Shown: positions 1 to 6,446, counted from the first letter of the stretch. The stretch: DNA of 6,811 nt from JAVBMO01 sp031552355 (GCA_031552355.1 JAVBMO010000128.1:1-6811); one strand, 5' to 3'. A program made the numbers and translations. Notes: generated from the sequence alone by a model not told the origin.

Positions 1-166
1 CAATTACTTCTTTGTAGATCTGTTCTTTGCTTTTAAAATGATGATAAATTGCCCCACGCGAAAGCCCAATCTGTGTTTGAATGTCATCCATCGAAACACC
101 GTCGTAGCCTTTCTTTAAAAAGAGGGCGAAGGATTTTTGTAATATCAGTTCTTTTGTCGGATTCAT
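1..166 (-). CDS. TetR/AcrR-family transcriptional repressor, N-terminal part (runs off the left edge)
   Basis: Reading the minus strand from ATG at 166 gives 55 uninterrupted codons beginning MNPTKELILQKSFALFLKKG. Residues 5-20 match helix 1 of a TetR DNA-binding domain. Residues 25-52 (SMDDIQTQIGLSRGAIYHHF, then KSKEQIY) match its helix-turn-helix, including the hallmark pattern of a G-x-S-x-G-x-I-Y-x-H-F recognition helix followed by K-x-K. TetR proteins bind palindromic operators as dimers and are released by a small ligand bound in the C-terminal domain. That domain lies outside the window, so neither ligand nor targets can be named. The gene is divergent from rplU, and a palindromic operator lies 17-34 bp upstream of its start, which suggests autorepression. 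The start is the first ATG ahead of the domain and gives a normal short N-terminal tail. Confidence 0.9.
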   Translation of the reverse strand, partial: MNPTKELILQKSFALFLKKGYDGVSMDDIQTQIGLSRGAIYHHFKSKEQIYKEVI

Positions 167-182
167 AAATATTATATTGAAC

Positions 183-200
183 AAACTAACCGGTTGGTTT
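183..200. promoter_or_regulatory. Probable TetR-type operator
   Basis: AAACTAACCGGTTGGTTT is an 18-bp inverted repeat centred on CCGG. Eight of its nine base-pair positions are symmetric; the only mismatch is T187 against G196. Length and symmetry fit operators of TetR-family dimers, and the site lies 17-34 bp upstream of the adjacent TetR-type start codon. Binding there would cover the likely transcription start or leader, so autorepression is the simplest inference. It is more than 240 bp from the rplU promoter, so control of rplU by this site is unlikely. Confidence 0.75.
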
Positions 201-202
201 TA

Positions 203-210
203 TAAATATA
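203..210 (-). promoter_or_regulatory. Weak -7 box candidate for the TetR-type gene
   Basis: On the minus strand this reads TATATTTA, one base away from the Bacteroidota -7 consensus TAnnTTTG. It abuts the operator, which would then lie over the transcription start. No clear TTTG stands at the expected -33 distance. An alternative imperfect box, AATATTTG, lies at 211-218. Position is the main support. Confidence 0.3.
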
Positions 211-367
211 CAAATATTCTTCAAAATCAAGGTTTTTTAATACAAATACAATTTTTTCAAAGAAAAAAATGACTGAAATTTTAAAAAATATATCAGCAAA
301 ATGTCCAATATTCAGTTCTTAAACAGGATAATTAAATAATGTTTGTTAATTATATATTATTTTTAAC

Positions 368-380
368 GATGAAATTCATC
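368..380. repeat. 13-bp palindrome in the rplU upstream region
   Basis: GATGAA-A-TTCATC is a perfect inverted repeat with a single central base. It lies about 70 bp upstream of the -33 element of the rplU promoter. It could be a protein-binding site or chance in AT-rich DNA. No regulator is suggested by the sequence. Confidence 0.45.
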
Positions 381-390
381 TAATATTGCA

Positions 391-402
391 CGGAAATTTC
401 CG
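391..402. repeat. 12-bp perfect palindrome in the rplU upstream region
   Basis: CGGAAATTTCCG is a perfect palindrome with GC-rich ends in otherwise AT-rich DNA. It starts 10 bp after the palindrome at 368-380 and ends 45 bp before the -33 element of the rplU promoter. The pair could form an upstream regulatory site. No function can be assigned from sequence alone. Confidence 0.5.
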
Positions 403-447
403 ATAGTTTTAGAAAATAGGAGAAAGTAAGCAAAATTTCCCGAGGCC

Positions 448-478
448 TTTGCAGAATGAAATTTTTTTCGTAGCTTTG
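448..478 (+). promoter_or_regulatory. Promoter of rplU-rpmA, Bacteroidota type
   Basis: TTTG at 448-451 and TAGCTTTG at 471-478 are separated by 19 bp. Both match the consensus for the primary sigma factor of Bacteroidota (TTTG, then TAnnTTTG) without a mismatch. Transcription would start near 483-486, giving a leader of about 40 nt before the rplU ATG. That leader has no obvious Shine-Dalgarno sequence, as usual in this phylum, and is too short for a long attenuator structure. Confidence 0.85.
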
Positions 479-522
479 CAAATCGTTTTAGAAAGAAAAA
501 CCTTAAAAATTCAAACACAAAA

Positions 523-828
523 ATGTACGTAATCATAGAAATCGCAGGAAAGCAATTCAAGGTACAGCAAGATCAAAAGATTTTTGTAAACCGTCTTCAA
601 GCCGAAGAAGGTTCAAAAGTTTCTTTCGACACCGTGATGCTTAAGGAAGCCAATGGAGCATTTGAAGTTGGTACTCCTTTGGTTGCAGGCGCAAAAGTAA
701 CTGCTACTGTAATCAAACATATTAAAGGTGATAAAGTTCTTGTTTTTCACAAGAAAAGAAGAAAAGGGTATCAAAAAATGAATGGTCACCGCGACTATTT
801 AACTCAAATTAAAATTGATACTATTTAA
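523..828 (+). CDS. rplU: 50S ribosomal protein L21
   Basis: The 101-residue product is a full-length L21, a small beta-barrel protein of the large ribosomal subunit that binds 23S rRNA. It opens with MYVIIEIAGKQFKVQ, the typical L21 N-terminus, with G-K-Q-F/Y at residues 9-12. The basic signature V-F-H-K-K-R-R-K-G-Y-x-K-x-x-G-H-R is at residues 74-90, followed by the usual threonine- and lysine-containing end. The ATG at 523 is fixed by the conserved N-terminus and lies about 40 nt after the predicted transcription start. rpmA follows after 29 bp, an order conserved across bacteria, and both are served by the promoter at 448-478. No Shine-Dalgarno sequence is visible. Confidence 0.98.
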   Translation: MYVIIEIAGKQFKVQQDQKIFVNRLQAEEGSKVSFDTVMLKEANGAFEVGTPLVAGAKVTATVIKHIKGDKVLVFHKKRRKGYQKMNGHRDYLTQIKIDTI

Positions 829-857
829 TTTGTTAACTCTTAAAAACTTAGATAGAT

Positions 858-1121
858 ATGGCACATAAAAAAGGAGTCGGTAGTTCCAATAACGGTCGTG
901 AGTCACATAGCAAACGATTGGGAGTTAAAATTTTTGGCGGTCAAGCTTGCATTGCAGGAAATATTCTTGTTCGCCAACGTGGTACGGTACATAGTCCGGG
1001 TGAAAATGTAGGTATGGGAAAAGACCATACTTTGTTTGCTTTGGTTCCAGGAACTGTGAAATTTACAAAAGGAAGACAAGACAGATCATTCGTTTCTGTT
1101 ATTCCTGCTATTGAAGCGTAA
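858..1121 (+). CDS. rpmA: 50S ribosomal protein L27
   Basis: The 87-residue product matches L27, whose flexible N-terminal tail reaches towards the peptidyl-transferase centre of the large subunit. It begins directly with MAHKKGVGSSNNGR, so it lacks the N-terminal extension that Firmicutes L27 carries and removes with the Prp protease. Conserved segments include S-K-R-L-G-V-K at residues 18-24, V-R-Q-R-G-T at 38-43 and the signature G-E-N-V-G-M-G-K-D-H-T-L-F-A at 48-61. It lies 29 bp downstream of rplU in the same transcription unit and is followed by a strong hairpin terminator, so the unit appears to contain only these two genes. No Shine-Dalgarno sequence precedes the start. Confidence 0.98.
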   Translation: MAHKKGVGSSNNGRESHSKRLGVKIFGGQACIAGNILVRQRGTVHSPGENVGMGKDHTLFALVPGTVKFTKGRQDRSFVSVIPAIEA

Positions 1122-1151
1122 TTGTAAGATTTTACATAACAACAAATAAAC

Positions 1152-1185
1152 AGAAGGCGGCTTTCGGGTCGCCTTTTTGTTTTTA
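1152..1185 (+). terminator. Intrinsic terminator of rplU-rpmA
   Basis: A stem of AAGGCGGC (1154-1161) pairs with GTCGCCTT (1168-1175) with one G-U wobble. An additional closing U-G pair would leave a UUCG tetraloop at 1163-1166, a very stable loop type. A T-rich tract continues from the stem through about 1184, broken by one G. The structure begins about 30 bp after the rpmA stop codon, as expected for a rho-independent terminator of this unit. Confidence 0.88.
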
Positions 1186-1211
1186 TGGATTTTTTATTTG
1201 CAATATATAAG

Positions 1212-1242
1212 ATTTCCAAATTTAAAAAATTGGAAGTTTTTC
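1212..1242. repeat. Weak AT-rich hairpin in the spacer after rpmA
   Basis: TTCCAA at 1214-1219 pairs with TTGGAA at 1230-1235 across a 10-nt A/T loop, followed by TTTTT from 1237. It could be a back-up terminator behind the stronger hairpin at 1152-1185, or chance pairing in AT-rich DNA. Only two of its six perfect pairs are G-C. Confidence 0.3.
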
Positions 1243-1297
1243 TGTGTTTTTGATATATTCAAGAACAAGAAAATCCTTAAAAAACAATACTTTTTCT

Positions 1298-1305
1298 TAC
1301 TTTTG
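1298..1305 (+). promoter_or_regulatory. -7 box of the TPR/barrel transcription unit
   Basis: TACTTTTG matches the Bacteroidota -7 consensus TAnnTTTG exactly and lies 32 bp before the ATG of the TPR gene. The expected -33 region (about 1273-1278) reads CCTT rather than TTTG, so this promoter may be weaker or need an activator. Transcription would start around 1310-1313, inside the palindrome that follows, with a leader of about 25-28 nt. Confidence 0.6.
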
Positions 1306-1309
1306 CATA

Positions 1310-1323
1310 TTGATTCGAATCAA
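1310..1323. promoter_or_regulatory. Perfect 14-bp palindrome at the presumed transcription start (candidate operator)
   Basis: TTGATTCGAATCAA is a perfect inverted repeat without a spacer. It begins 5 bp after the -7 box at 1298-1305 and ends 14 bp before the ATG of the TPR gene. A protein dimer bound here would sit on the transcription start. With only 14 nt and no loop it is not a useful RNA hairpin, so a DNA-binding role is more plausible. No regulator for it is visible nearby; its half-site differs from that of the TetR-type operator at 183-200. Confidence 0.55.
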
Positions 1324-1337
1324 ACATTATAAATACC

Positions 1338-4300
1338 ATGCAAAAGAAATGCTTTTTTCTGGTAGGACTTTTCTTCTTACTTCTTTTTCAGTATTCTACA
1401 GCACAAGAAACATCTTTTTTTGTTGAAAAGAACAAAAAAAACAGGGATGCTGTGGACCTTTTTGAAGCAGCCAAATATGGCGCCGCCCAAAAATTATTCG
1501 GCGAAATTATTCAAAAAGCTTCGGATCCTGAGGCTTTGGAAATTGCCGATGCGTATTATTATTCGGCTTTGTGTGCGGTTTTTTTGTATAATCAGGATGC
1601 CGAGGCGAGAATTACGGAATTTATTAAAAAATATCCGCAAAACTCTAAAAACAGTATGGCCTTGTTTTATTTGGCCAACACGCATTATTTGAACAAATCG
1701 TACGAAGAAGCGCTGAAAGTTTTCCAAAAGTTAGACCCAAAGGAATTGCCTCACGATGAACAGATGGAGTGTTATTTCAAAATGGGCTATTGTCATTTTT
1801 TGAAAGAGGAGTTTGCAAAGGCTAAACCCCACTTTTTGGAAGTAAAATTATCTGATTCCAAATATGCCAATCCGGCTCAATATTATTATGCTCATGTGTT
1901 GTATGCCGAGCCTGACTACAACTCGGCTTTGTTGGAATTTGAACAATTGAAGGAAGATCCTAATTTTGGTGAAATTGTTCCGTTTTACATCACTCAAATT
2001 TATTTTTTGCAAGGCAAAACCAAGGAGTTGTTGGAGTATGCGCCAAAGGTTTTGGACAAAGCTTCGCCCAAAAGACGTTTGGAAATTGTGCAAATGATTG
2101 GCGAAAGCTATTATAAAGAAAAGGATTATGCCAAAGCATTGGAATATTTTTCGGCTTATGTGGCAGAAAGTGCAGCCCCTTCGAACGAAGATTTTTATCG
2201 TATCGGTTATTGTTATTATGAGTTGGGCAATTTTAAAAACGCTTCGGAATATTTTGCCAAAATCAATCCCGAAAAAACGGCTTTGTCGCAAAATGCTTTG
2301 TTTTATTTAGGTGCTTCCTATGTAAAAATCAATAAAAAAGAAGCAGCGCGTTCGGCTTTCCTCGAAGCTTCAAAAATGGAATTTGACGAAAGCCTTACAC
2401 AGGAAGCTTTGTACAACTATGCAAAATTATCGGTAGAAATCCCGAATAATCCTTACAATGAATCCATTAAGGCTTTTTTATTGTATTCGGAAAAATATCC
2501 CAAAAATCCGCATCGTAACGAGATAAATGAAATTTTGGCAAATCTTTATTTTTCGGTACGCAACTATGCCGATGCCATGGCTTTGATTGAAAAAGTAACA
2601 CCAAAGACCAAAACCGTAAAAGAAGCCACGCAAAAAATAGCTTTGAATCGTGGAATTGAACTTTTCAACGGCGGTGAATTGGAAAAAGCCCTTGCCTTAT
2701 TCAAAACTTCGTTGGAGAATGATTACAACGATAATTTAACGGCTTCGGCTCTGTATCTGAAAGGGGAATCGTATTACAGGCTTCAAAACTATGAAGAAGC
2801 CGAGAATGCTTTCAAAGAGTTTTTTGTTTCTGTGGGCGGACAGAAATCAATATACTATCCCAATGCTTGTTATAGTATGGGTTATGCATTGATGGGGCAG
2901 AAAAAATATTCGGCAGCAAGCAATTATTTCGAGCGATATGTGAATTATAAAGAGGTGGCGCATGAAAAGAAAACCGTTGCCGATGCTTACAATCGTATGG
3001 GCGACTGCGCTTTTATAACCAAACAATTTAAACCGGCCATTGAATCCTACAACAAAAGCATTGCATTGAATACGCTGGATGCCGATTATGCCATTTACCA
3101 AAAATCGTTGTGCATGGGCGCCATCGGCGATTACAAAGGGAAAATAGACAATTTACGGAAATTATTGTCCGATTACCCTCAATCGTCTTATTGTCCTGCT
3201 GTCTATTTCGAATTGGGAAATGCTTATTTGGTATTGGATAACAATGCTAAGGCTTTGGAAAATTACCAAACTTTGGTGAAAAATTATCCACAGCATGTGT
3301 TGGTAAAAGAAACCCTTTTGAAAATGGGTATGGTAGAATATAACAGAGGAAACGATGACGATGCTTTGCAGTGGATGGATAAAGTTGTGAAAAACTATGC
3401 AGGAACGCCGGAAGCCTATGATGCTTTGGTGGCCATGAAAAATATCCATGTAAATCAAAACCGTATTGATGATTATTTCAACTATGTAAAAGATATTTCG
3501 AATCAGGCCATTTCTGCTTCGGAACAGGATTCCTTGCTTTATACCACAGCCGAAACCCGTTACCTTGATGGCGATTGCGAAAGTTCCATCAAAGGTTTTG
3601 AAAATTATTTAAAAAGGTATCCGCAAGGCTTTTTCATACTAAACGCCAATTATTATTTGGCGGATTGTTATTACCGGCAAGCTAAATACGAATTGGCTTT
3701 GCCTTTTTATGAGGCCGTTTTGGAAATGCCGAAATCCAACTATACCGAAAAATCTTTGTTGAATGCCGCACGCATCAACTTCGATATCAGGGATTACGAA
3801 AAGGCTTTGTTTTATTTTTTGCGTTTGTCGGAAAATTCCGATTTGGCTACCAACAAAAATATCGGAAAATTTGGTACCATGAGGTGTTATTATCGTTTGC
3901 AGAACTACACCCAAGCTATTTCTTCGGCACAAAAAGTTTTGGCAATAGACAAAATTTCCGAAGAAGAAAAAGACGAAGCGAATTATGTAATCGCTCACTC
4001 TGCTTACCTTTCGGGCGATACGGTTTTATCTGCAAAAGCCTATTCTGATTTGAAAAAATCGAAAAATGGCGAATATGCAGGTGAAGCGCAATACCGCATA
4101 GCCGAAAAATATTTCTTGGCACATAATTATATGCTTGCCGAAAAAAGTATTTTAGCCATAACTGCCAATCCAACAAGCGAATACTGGTTGGCAAAATCTT
4201 TTATCTTGTGGGCGAAAATTTACAGGGATAAAGGCAACCTTATGCAAGCCAAGCAAACGCTGCTGAGCATTATAGAAAATTACGACGGTGAGGAATTGGT

Positions 4301-4511
4301 GAATGAAGCCAGCGCCGAACTTTCATCAATAGAGGCTTTTGAAGCGCAGCAACAATTGGAAAAAGCCGAAAAAGCCCGCAAACAGCATGAAGATGTGGAA
4401 ACCATTGATTTAAGCGGTGCACATAACACAAATGAGGTGAAATCCGAAGAACCAACAAATAAAGAAACAAACATACAAACTGAGGAAGGAGAGCAAAAAA
4501 ATGAAGAATAA
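1338..4511 (+). CDS. Large exported tetratricopeptide-repeat protein
   Basis: The product has 1057 residues. Residues 1-22 form a signal peptide: K-K, a hydrophobic stretch FFLVGLFFLLLF, then STA before Q23 as the likely signal peptidase I site. There is no lipobox cysteine at the cleavage site, so it is probably soluble periplasmic or complex-bound rather than a lipoprotein. From about residue 35 to 985 it is almost entirely helical TPR repeats, roughly fifteen or more. The clearest are at 107-134, 284-310, 469-497, 547-577, 622-650, 769-797 and 952-982, with the usual W/Y-x-x-G/A-x-x-Y/F and A-x-x-x-F/Y spacing. The last 60 residues or so are charged, probably a short coiled segment (1000-1018) followed by a disordered Glu/Asn/Lys-rich tail. 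Such arrays are protein-binding scaffolds. The next gene overlaps it by 11 bp and encodes an outer-membrane barrel, the obvious candidate partner. From memory, similar long TPR proteins occur beside similar barrels in other Bacteroidota. The function is unknown. Confidence 0.9.
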   Translation: MQKKCFFLVGLFFLLLFQYSTAQETSFFVEKNKKNRDAVDLFEAAKYGAAQKLFGEIIQKASDPEALEIADAYYYSALCAVFLYNQDAEARITEFIKKYPQNSKNSMALFYLANTHYLNKSYEEALKVFQKLDPKELPHDEQMECYFKMGYCHFLKEEFAKAKPHFLEVKLSDSKYANPAQYYYAHVLYAEPDYNSALLEFEQLKEDPNFGEIVPFYITQIYFLQGKTKELLEYAPKVLDKASPKRRLEIVQMIGESYYKEKDYAKALEYFSAYVAESAAPSNEDFYRIGYCYYELGNFKNASEYFAKINPEKTALSQNALFYLGASYVKINKKEAARSAFLEASKMEFDESLTQEALYNYAKLSVEIPNNPYNESIKAFLLYSEKYPKNPHRNEINEILANLYFSVRNYADAMALIEKVTPKTKTVKEATQKIALNRGIELFNGGELEKALALFKTSLENDYNDNLTASALYLKGESYYRLQNYEEAENAFKEFFVSVGGQKSIYYPNACYSMGYALMGQKKYSAASNYFERYVNYKEVAHEKKTVADAYNRMGDCAFITKQFKPAIESYNKSIALNTLDADYAIYQKSLCMGAIGDYKGKIDNLRKLLSDYPQSSYCPAVYFELGNAYLVLDNNAKALENYQTLVKNYPQHVLVKETLLKMGMVEYNRGNDDDALQWMDKVVKNYAGTPEAYDALVAMKNIHVNQNRIDDYFNYVKDISNQAISASEQDSLLYTTAETRYLDGDCESSIKGFENYLKRYPQGFFILNANYYLADCYYRQAKYELALPFYEAVLEMPKSNYTEKSLLNAARINFDIRDYEKALFYFLRLSENSDLATNKNIGKFGTMRCYYRLQNYTQAISSAQKVLAIDKISEEEKDEANYVIAHSAYLSGDTVLSAKAYSDLKKSKNGEYAGEAQYRIAEKYFLAHNYMLAEKSILAITANPTSEYWLAKSFILWAKIYRDKGNLMQAKQTLLSIIENYDGEELVNEASAELSSIEAFEAQQQLEKAEKARKQHEDVETIDLSGAHNTNEVKSEEPTNKETNIQTEEGEQKNEE
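4486..4491 (+). promoter_or_regulatory. Shine-Dalgarno sequence for the barrel gene, inside the end of the TPR gene
   Basis: AAGGAG lies 9 nt before the ATG at 4501, within a longer purine run (4482-4493) that encodes the acidic C-terminus of the TPR protein. It is the only canonical Shine-Dalgarno sequence among the starts in this window, and such sites are uncommon in Bacteroidota. Together with the 11-bp overlap it supports the chosen start and suggests translational coupling. A chance origin from Glu/Gly codons is possible. Confidence 0.55.
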
Positions 4512-6255
4512 AAGTTTGATTGGCTTTTTGGCGCTGGGGCTTTGTTTTTATTCGGCGAAGGCTCAACAAAATCCTCCGCAGGACAAAAATGTTTATAACG
4601 AAAGTGTAATTGTCGTGGGTGGTTATCAACCTGTTTTGTTGGATGTTTTTAGGAAAATCAACGAAAATCCTTTCATTTTCGACACTGTGTATAAAACGCC
4701 CGAATTGAATTATCAGTTTAACCAAAAGCAATACCATTCCATTTTTAAGCCGGAACCTATCAAAGCAGCGAAAATTGTAGGTGAGCCGATTCCTCGCTTG
4801 TACCGCAATTATGCAAAGCTTGGCATGGGAACTTATTTGTCGCCTTTGGCGGAATTTTATTTCAATACCACACGTTCAAGAAATACCATTGTTGGGGCTT
4901 ATGTTCAACATTATTCTTCGTGGTGGTCGTTGGATAACACAGGCAAAAGTACCTTTGCCAACACGGAATTGGATGTTTTTGGGAAATATCTTTGGAAAAA
5001 AAATGTTCTTAGCGCTGATGTTTTTTATACCAACAATTATTACCATTTTTACGGGTTTAATCCCAATCAAACGTTGCCGGTTTTGGGTATTGAAGATTTG
5101 GATGCTTCTAAATACAAGCAAAGCTACAACCGATTTGGCTTTAATTTGGAACACAAAAGCTATAATGCCGGAGAAGATAAATGGCAGCATTTGGCGAAAA
5201 TTACTTTTGCCGACATGATGGATGTTTACGGATCTAACCAAATGGATGTGAAAGCGTTCGGCGATATGCACAAAACTTTTAGTTTTTGGGGCGCAGAAAA
5301 GCAAATTTTGGGAATGGATGCCCGTTTGGATTTGGACAGAACGCTTTTGAATGCTCAGGAACATGTGATTACTGTAGATACAAATTATGTTATTCCCGAA
5401 TGGTTTGACGACAATGCCACACAAGGGATTTTCGGATTGCATCCCTATTTTAACTTCTCGATTGCAGGATTTCAATTCGATGCTGGTTTCCATTTTGAAT
5501 TAGGTTTTGCGGAAGAAACCACGCCTTATTTCTACCCCGATATTAAAGTGAGTAAAAGCTTTATGGACGAAATTCTGAATGTTTACGCAGGCATTTCCGG
5601 AGAATTGACGAAAAATAGTTTAAATAGTTTAAGACTGCAAAATCCGTATATTTCAAATACCGTTGAAAAAAAGTTTACCAATAACAATTTGAATTTATTT
5701 GCAGGTTTTGTGGCAAATCCATCCAAACAATTCGATATTCAGGGAAAAATCCTCTATGGAAATTACAGAGATATGGTACTGTTTGGCTTAGATGAACGTT
5801 TTTCTTTGCAAAATGTCTATAAACCCATCTATGACGATGCCGGAAGATTTGAAGCCGGTTTGCAAATGGGGTACGAATACGATAGCAAACTGAAAGTAAC
5901 CATTGGCGGACATTATTATCATGTGGCTATGGAAACAGAACCCGAAGCATGGTATTTGCCCAATTTTGACTGTAATATTTTGCTTCGCTACAAGATTGGA
6001 ACAAAGTTCGTTGCAGGATTGGAAGCCAAATTTGTAGGGCCTGTCAAAGGATTTGAATTTGATGCGGAAGGCAACAAGCAAATTTTGGAAATGTCGGGAC
6101 GATATGACATGAGCCTTTCCGTAGATTATTTCTACAACAAATCTTTGCGTTTCTTTTGGCTGTTGAACAATATTACTAACCAACGGTATTACAATTGGGC
6201 GCATTATCCCACACAGAAATTCAATACCATGTTGGGTTTGAGTTATTCGTTTTAA
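4501..6255 (+). CDS. Outer-membrane beta-barrel protein related to TonB-dependent receptors, with a short or absent plug
   Basis: The 584-residue product starts with a signal peptide (residues 1-21, cleavage after AKA before QQ). About 85 residues of mixed polar sequence follow, including V-I-V-V-G-G-Y-Q-P-V near 36-45. From about residue 104 to the end the protein consists of alternating aromatic/polar strands typical of an outer-membrane beta-barrel. It ends in N-I-T-N-Q-R-Y-Y-N (556-564) and a final strand NTMLGLSYSF with a C-terminal Phe, as in TonB-dependent receptors and other BAM-assembled barrels. At 584 residues it is shorter than most such receptors. The region ahead of the barrel is less than a normal plug domain of about 130 residues, and I see no clear TonB box, so active TonB-driven uptake is uncertain. 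Translation is probably coupled to the upstream TPR gene. Substrate and function are unknown; alternatives are a channel or a structural partner of the TPR protein. Confidence 0.85.
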   Translation: MKNKSLIGFLALGLCFYSAKAQQNPPQDKNVYNESVIVVGGYQPVLLDVFRKINENPFIFDTVYKTPELNYQFNQKQYHSIFKPEPIKAAKIVGEPIPRLYRNYAKLGMGTYLSPLAEFYFNTTRSRNTIVGAYVQHYSSWWSLDNTGKSTFANTELDVFGKYLWKKNVLSADVFYTNNYYHFYGFNPNQTLPVLGIEDLDASKYKQSYNRFGFNLEHKSYNAGEDKWQHLAKITFADMMDVYGSNQMDVKAFGDMHKTFSFWGAEKQILGMDARLDLDRTLLNAQEHVITVDTNYVIPEWFDDNATQGIFGLHPYFNFSIAGFQFDAGFHFELGFAEETTPYFYPDIKVSKSFMDEILNVYAGISGELTKNSLNSLRLQNPYISNTVEKKFTNNNLNLFAGFVANPSKQFDIQGKILYGNYRDMVLFGLDERFSLQNVYKPIYDDAGRFEAGLQMGYEYDSKLKVTIGGHYYHVAMETEPEAWYLPNFDCNILLRYKIGTKFVAGLEAKFVGPVKGFEFDAEGNKQILEMSGRYDMSLSVDYFYNKSLRFFWLLNNITNQRYYNWAHYPTQKFNTMLGLSYSF

Positions 6256-6269
6256 GAGCTGAAAATGGA

Positions 6270-6291
6270 GAATTGAAAATTGAAAATGAAC
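6270..6291 (+). repeat. Heptad repeat cluster 1 (AATTGAA type)
   Basis: Two perfect AATTGAA units (6271-6284) are followed by a diverged unit AATGAAC (6285-6291), preceded by G at 6270. It begins 15 bp after the stop codon of the barrel gene. It is the first of four short 7- to 8-bp tandem clusters in this stretch. Confidence 0.6.
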
Positions 6292-6306
6292 AACACTGAA
6301 AGACAA

Positions 6307-6338
6307 GATTTGGAAATTTGAAGATTTGAAAATGAGCA
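6307..6338 (+). repeat. Octad repeat cluster 2 (GATTTGAA type)
   Basis: Four consecutive 8-bp units: GATTTGGA, AATTTGAA, GATTTGAA and the diverged AATGAGCA. The pattern resembles cluster 1 with one extra T per unit, suggesting a related origin. No coding role is apparent. Confidence 0.55.
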
Positions 6339-6361
6339 AATATTTTAATGATGAACAACAT

Positions 6362-6371
6362 CAAGATCTTG
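6362..6371. repeat. 10-bp palindrome between repeat clusters
   Basis: CAAGATCTTG is a perfect palindrome lying inside a wider inverted pair, TGAACA (6352-6357) and TGTTCA (6385-6390). The intervening sequence is not otherwise symmetric. It could be a weak hairpin in the spacer ahead of the pseudouridine synthase gene. No T-tract follows, so it is not a convincing terminator. Confidence 0.3.
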
Positions 6372-6389
6372 TGCTTCTTTTGGCTGTTC

Positions 6390-6414
6390 AATTCCTAATT
6401 CCTAATTCTAATTG
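6390..6414 (-). repeat. Heptad repeat cluster 3 (AATTCCT on the plus strand)
   Basis: Units AATTCCT (6390-6396), AATTCCT (6397-6403), AATTCT (6404-6409) and AATTG (6410-6414) run in tandem. Read on the minus strand these are AGGAATT units, purine-rich like clusters 1 and 2 but in the opposite orientation. CAATTC at its start (6389-6394) is complementary to GAATTG in cluster 1 (6270-6275). Confidence 0.6.
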
Positions 6415-6446
6415 GGAAAAGTTTTTCAAAAAAAATCAGAAGAAAA

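Larger units (their letters stand above)
167..522. other. Divergent intergenic region between the TetR-type gene and rplU
   Basis: This AT-rich gap separates the minus-strand repressor from the plus-strand ribosomal protein genes. It holds the TetR-type operator (183-200), a weak minus-strand -7 candidate (203-210), two short palindromes (368-380 and 391-402) and the rplU promoter (448-478). I see no convincing gene in it. Bases 200-360 are almost purely A/T runs with no structure I can interpret. Confidence 0.75.

Noticed and set aside
269..322. A 17-codon plus-strand open frame (MTEILKNISAKCPIFSS) in the gap before rplU
   Set aside because: No promoter or ribosome-binding site precedes it, and it lies upstream of the rplU promoter, so it cannot be a leader peptide of that transcript.
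363..560. A 65-codon minus-strand open frame upstream of and overlapping rplU
   Set aside because: It covers the well-supported rplU promoter and the conserved start of rplU, has a low-complexity Phe/Lys-rich translation, and has no promoter of its own that I can see.
1848..2291. Long minus-strand open frames opposite the TPR and barrel genes, such as this 147-codon one
   Set aside because: They are mirror images of strongly supported coding sequences. Their translations are rich in Ile, Phe and Arg without domain motifs.
4501..6255. Annotation of the barrel as a SusC-type nutrient receptor
   Set aside because: It is far shorter than SusC proteins, shows no carboxypeptidase-like N-terminal domain or plug, and its partner is a TPR protein without a lipobox rather than a SusD lipoprotein.
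6317..6347. A possible promoter for the pseudouridine synthase: TTTG at 6317-6320 and TATTTTAA at 6340-6347
   Set aside because: The -7 part misses the final TG of the consensus, and TTTG occurs repeatedly here as part of the repeat cluster, so the match is not convincing.
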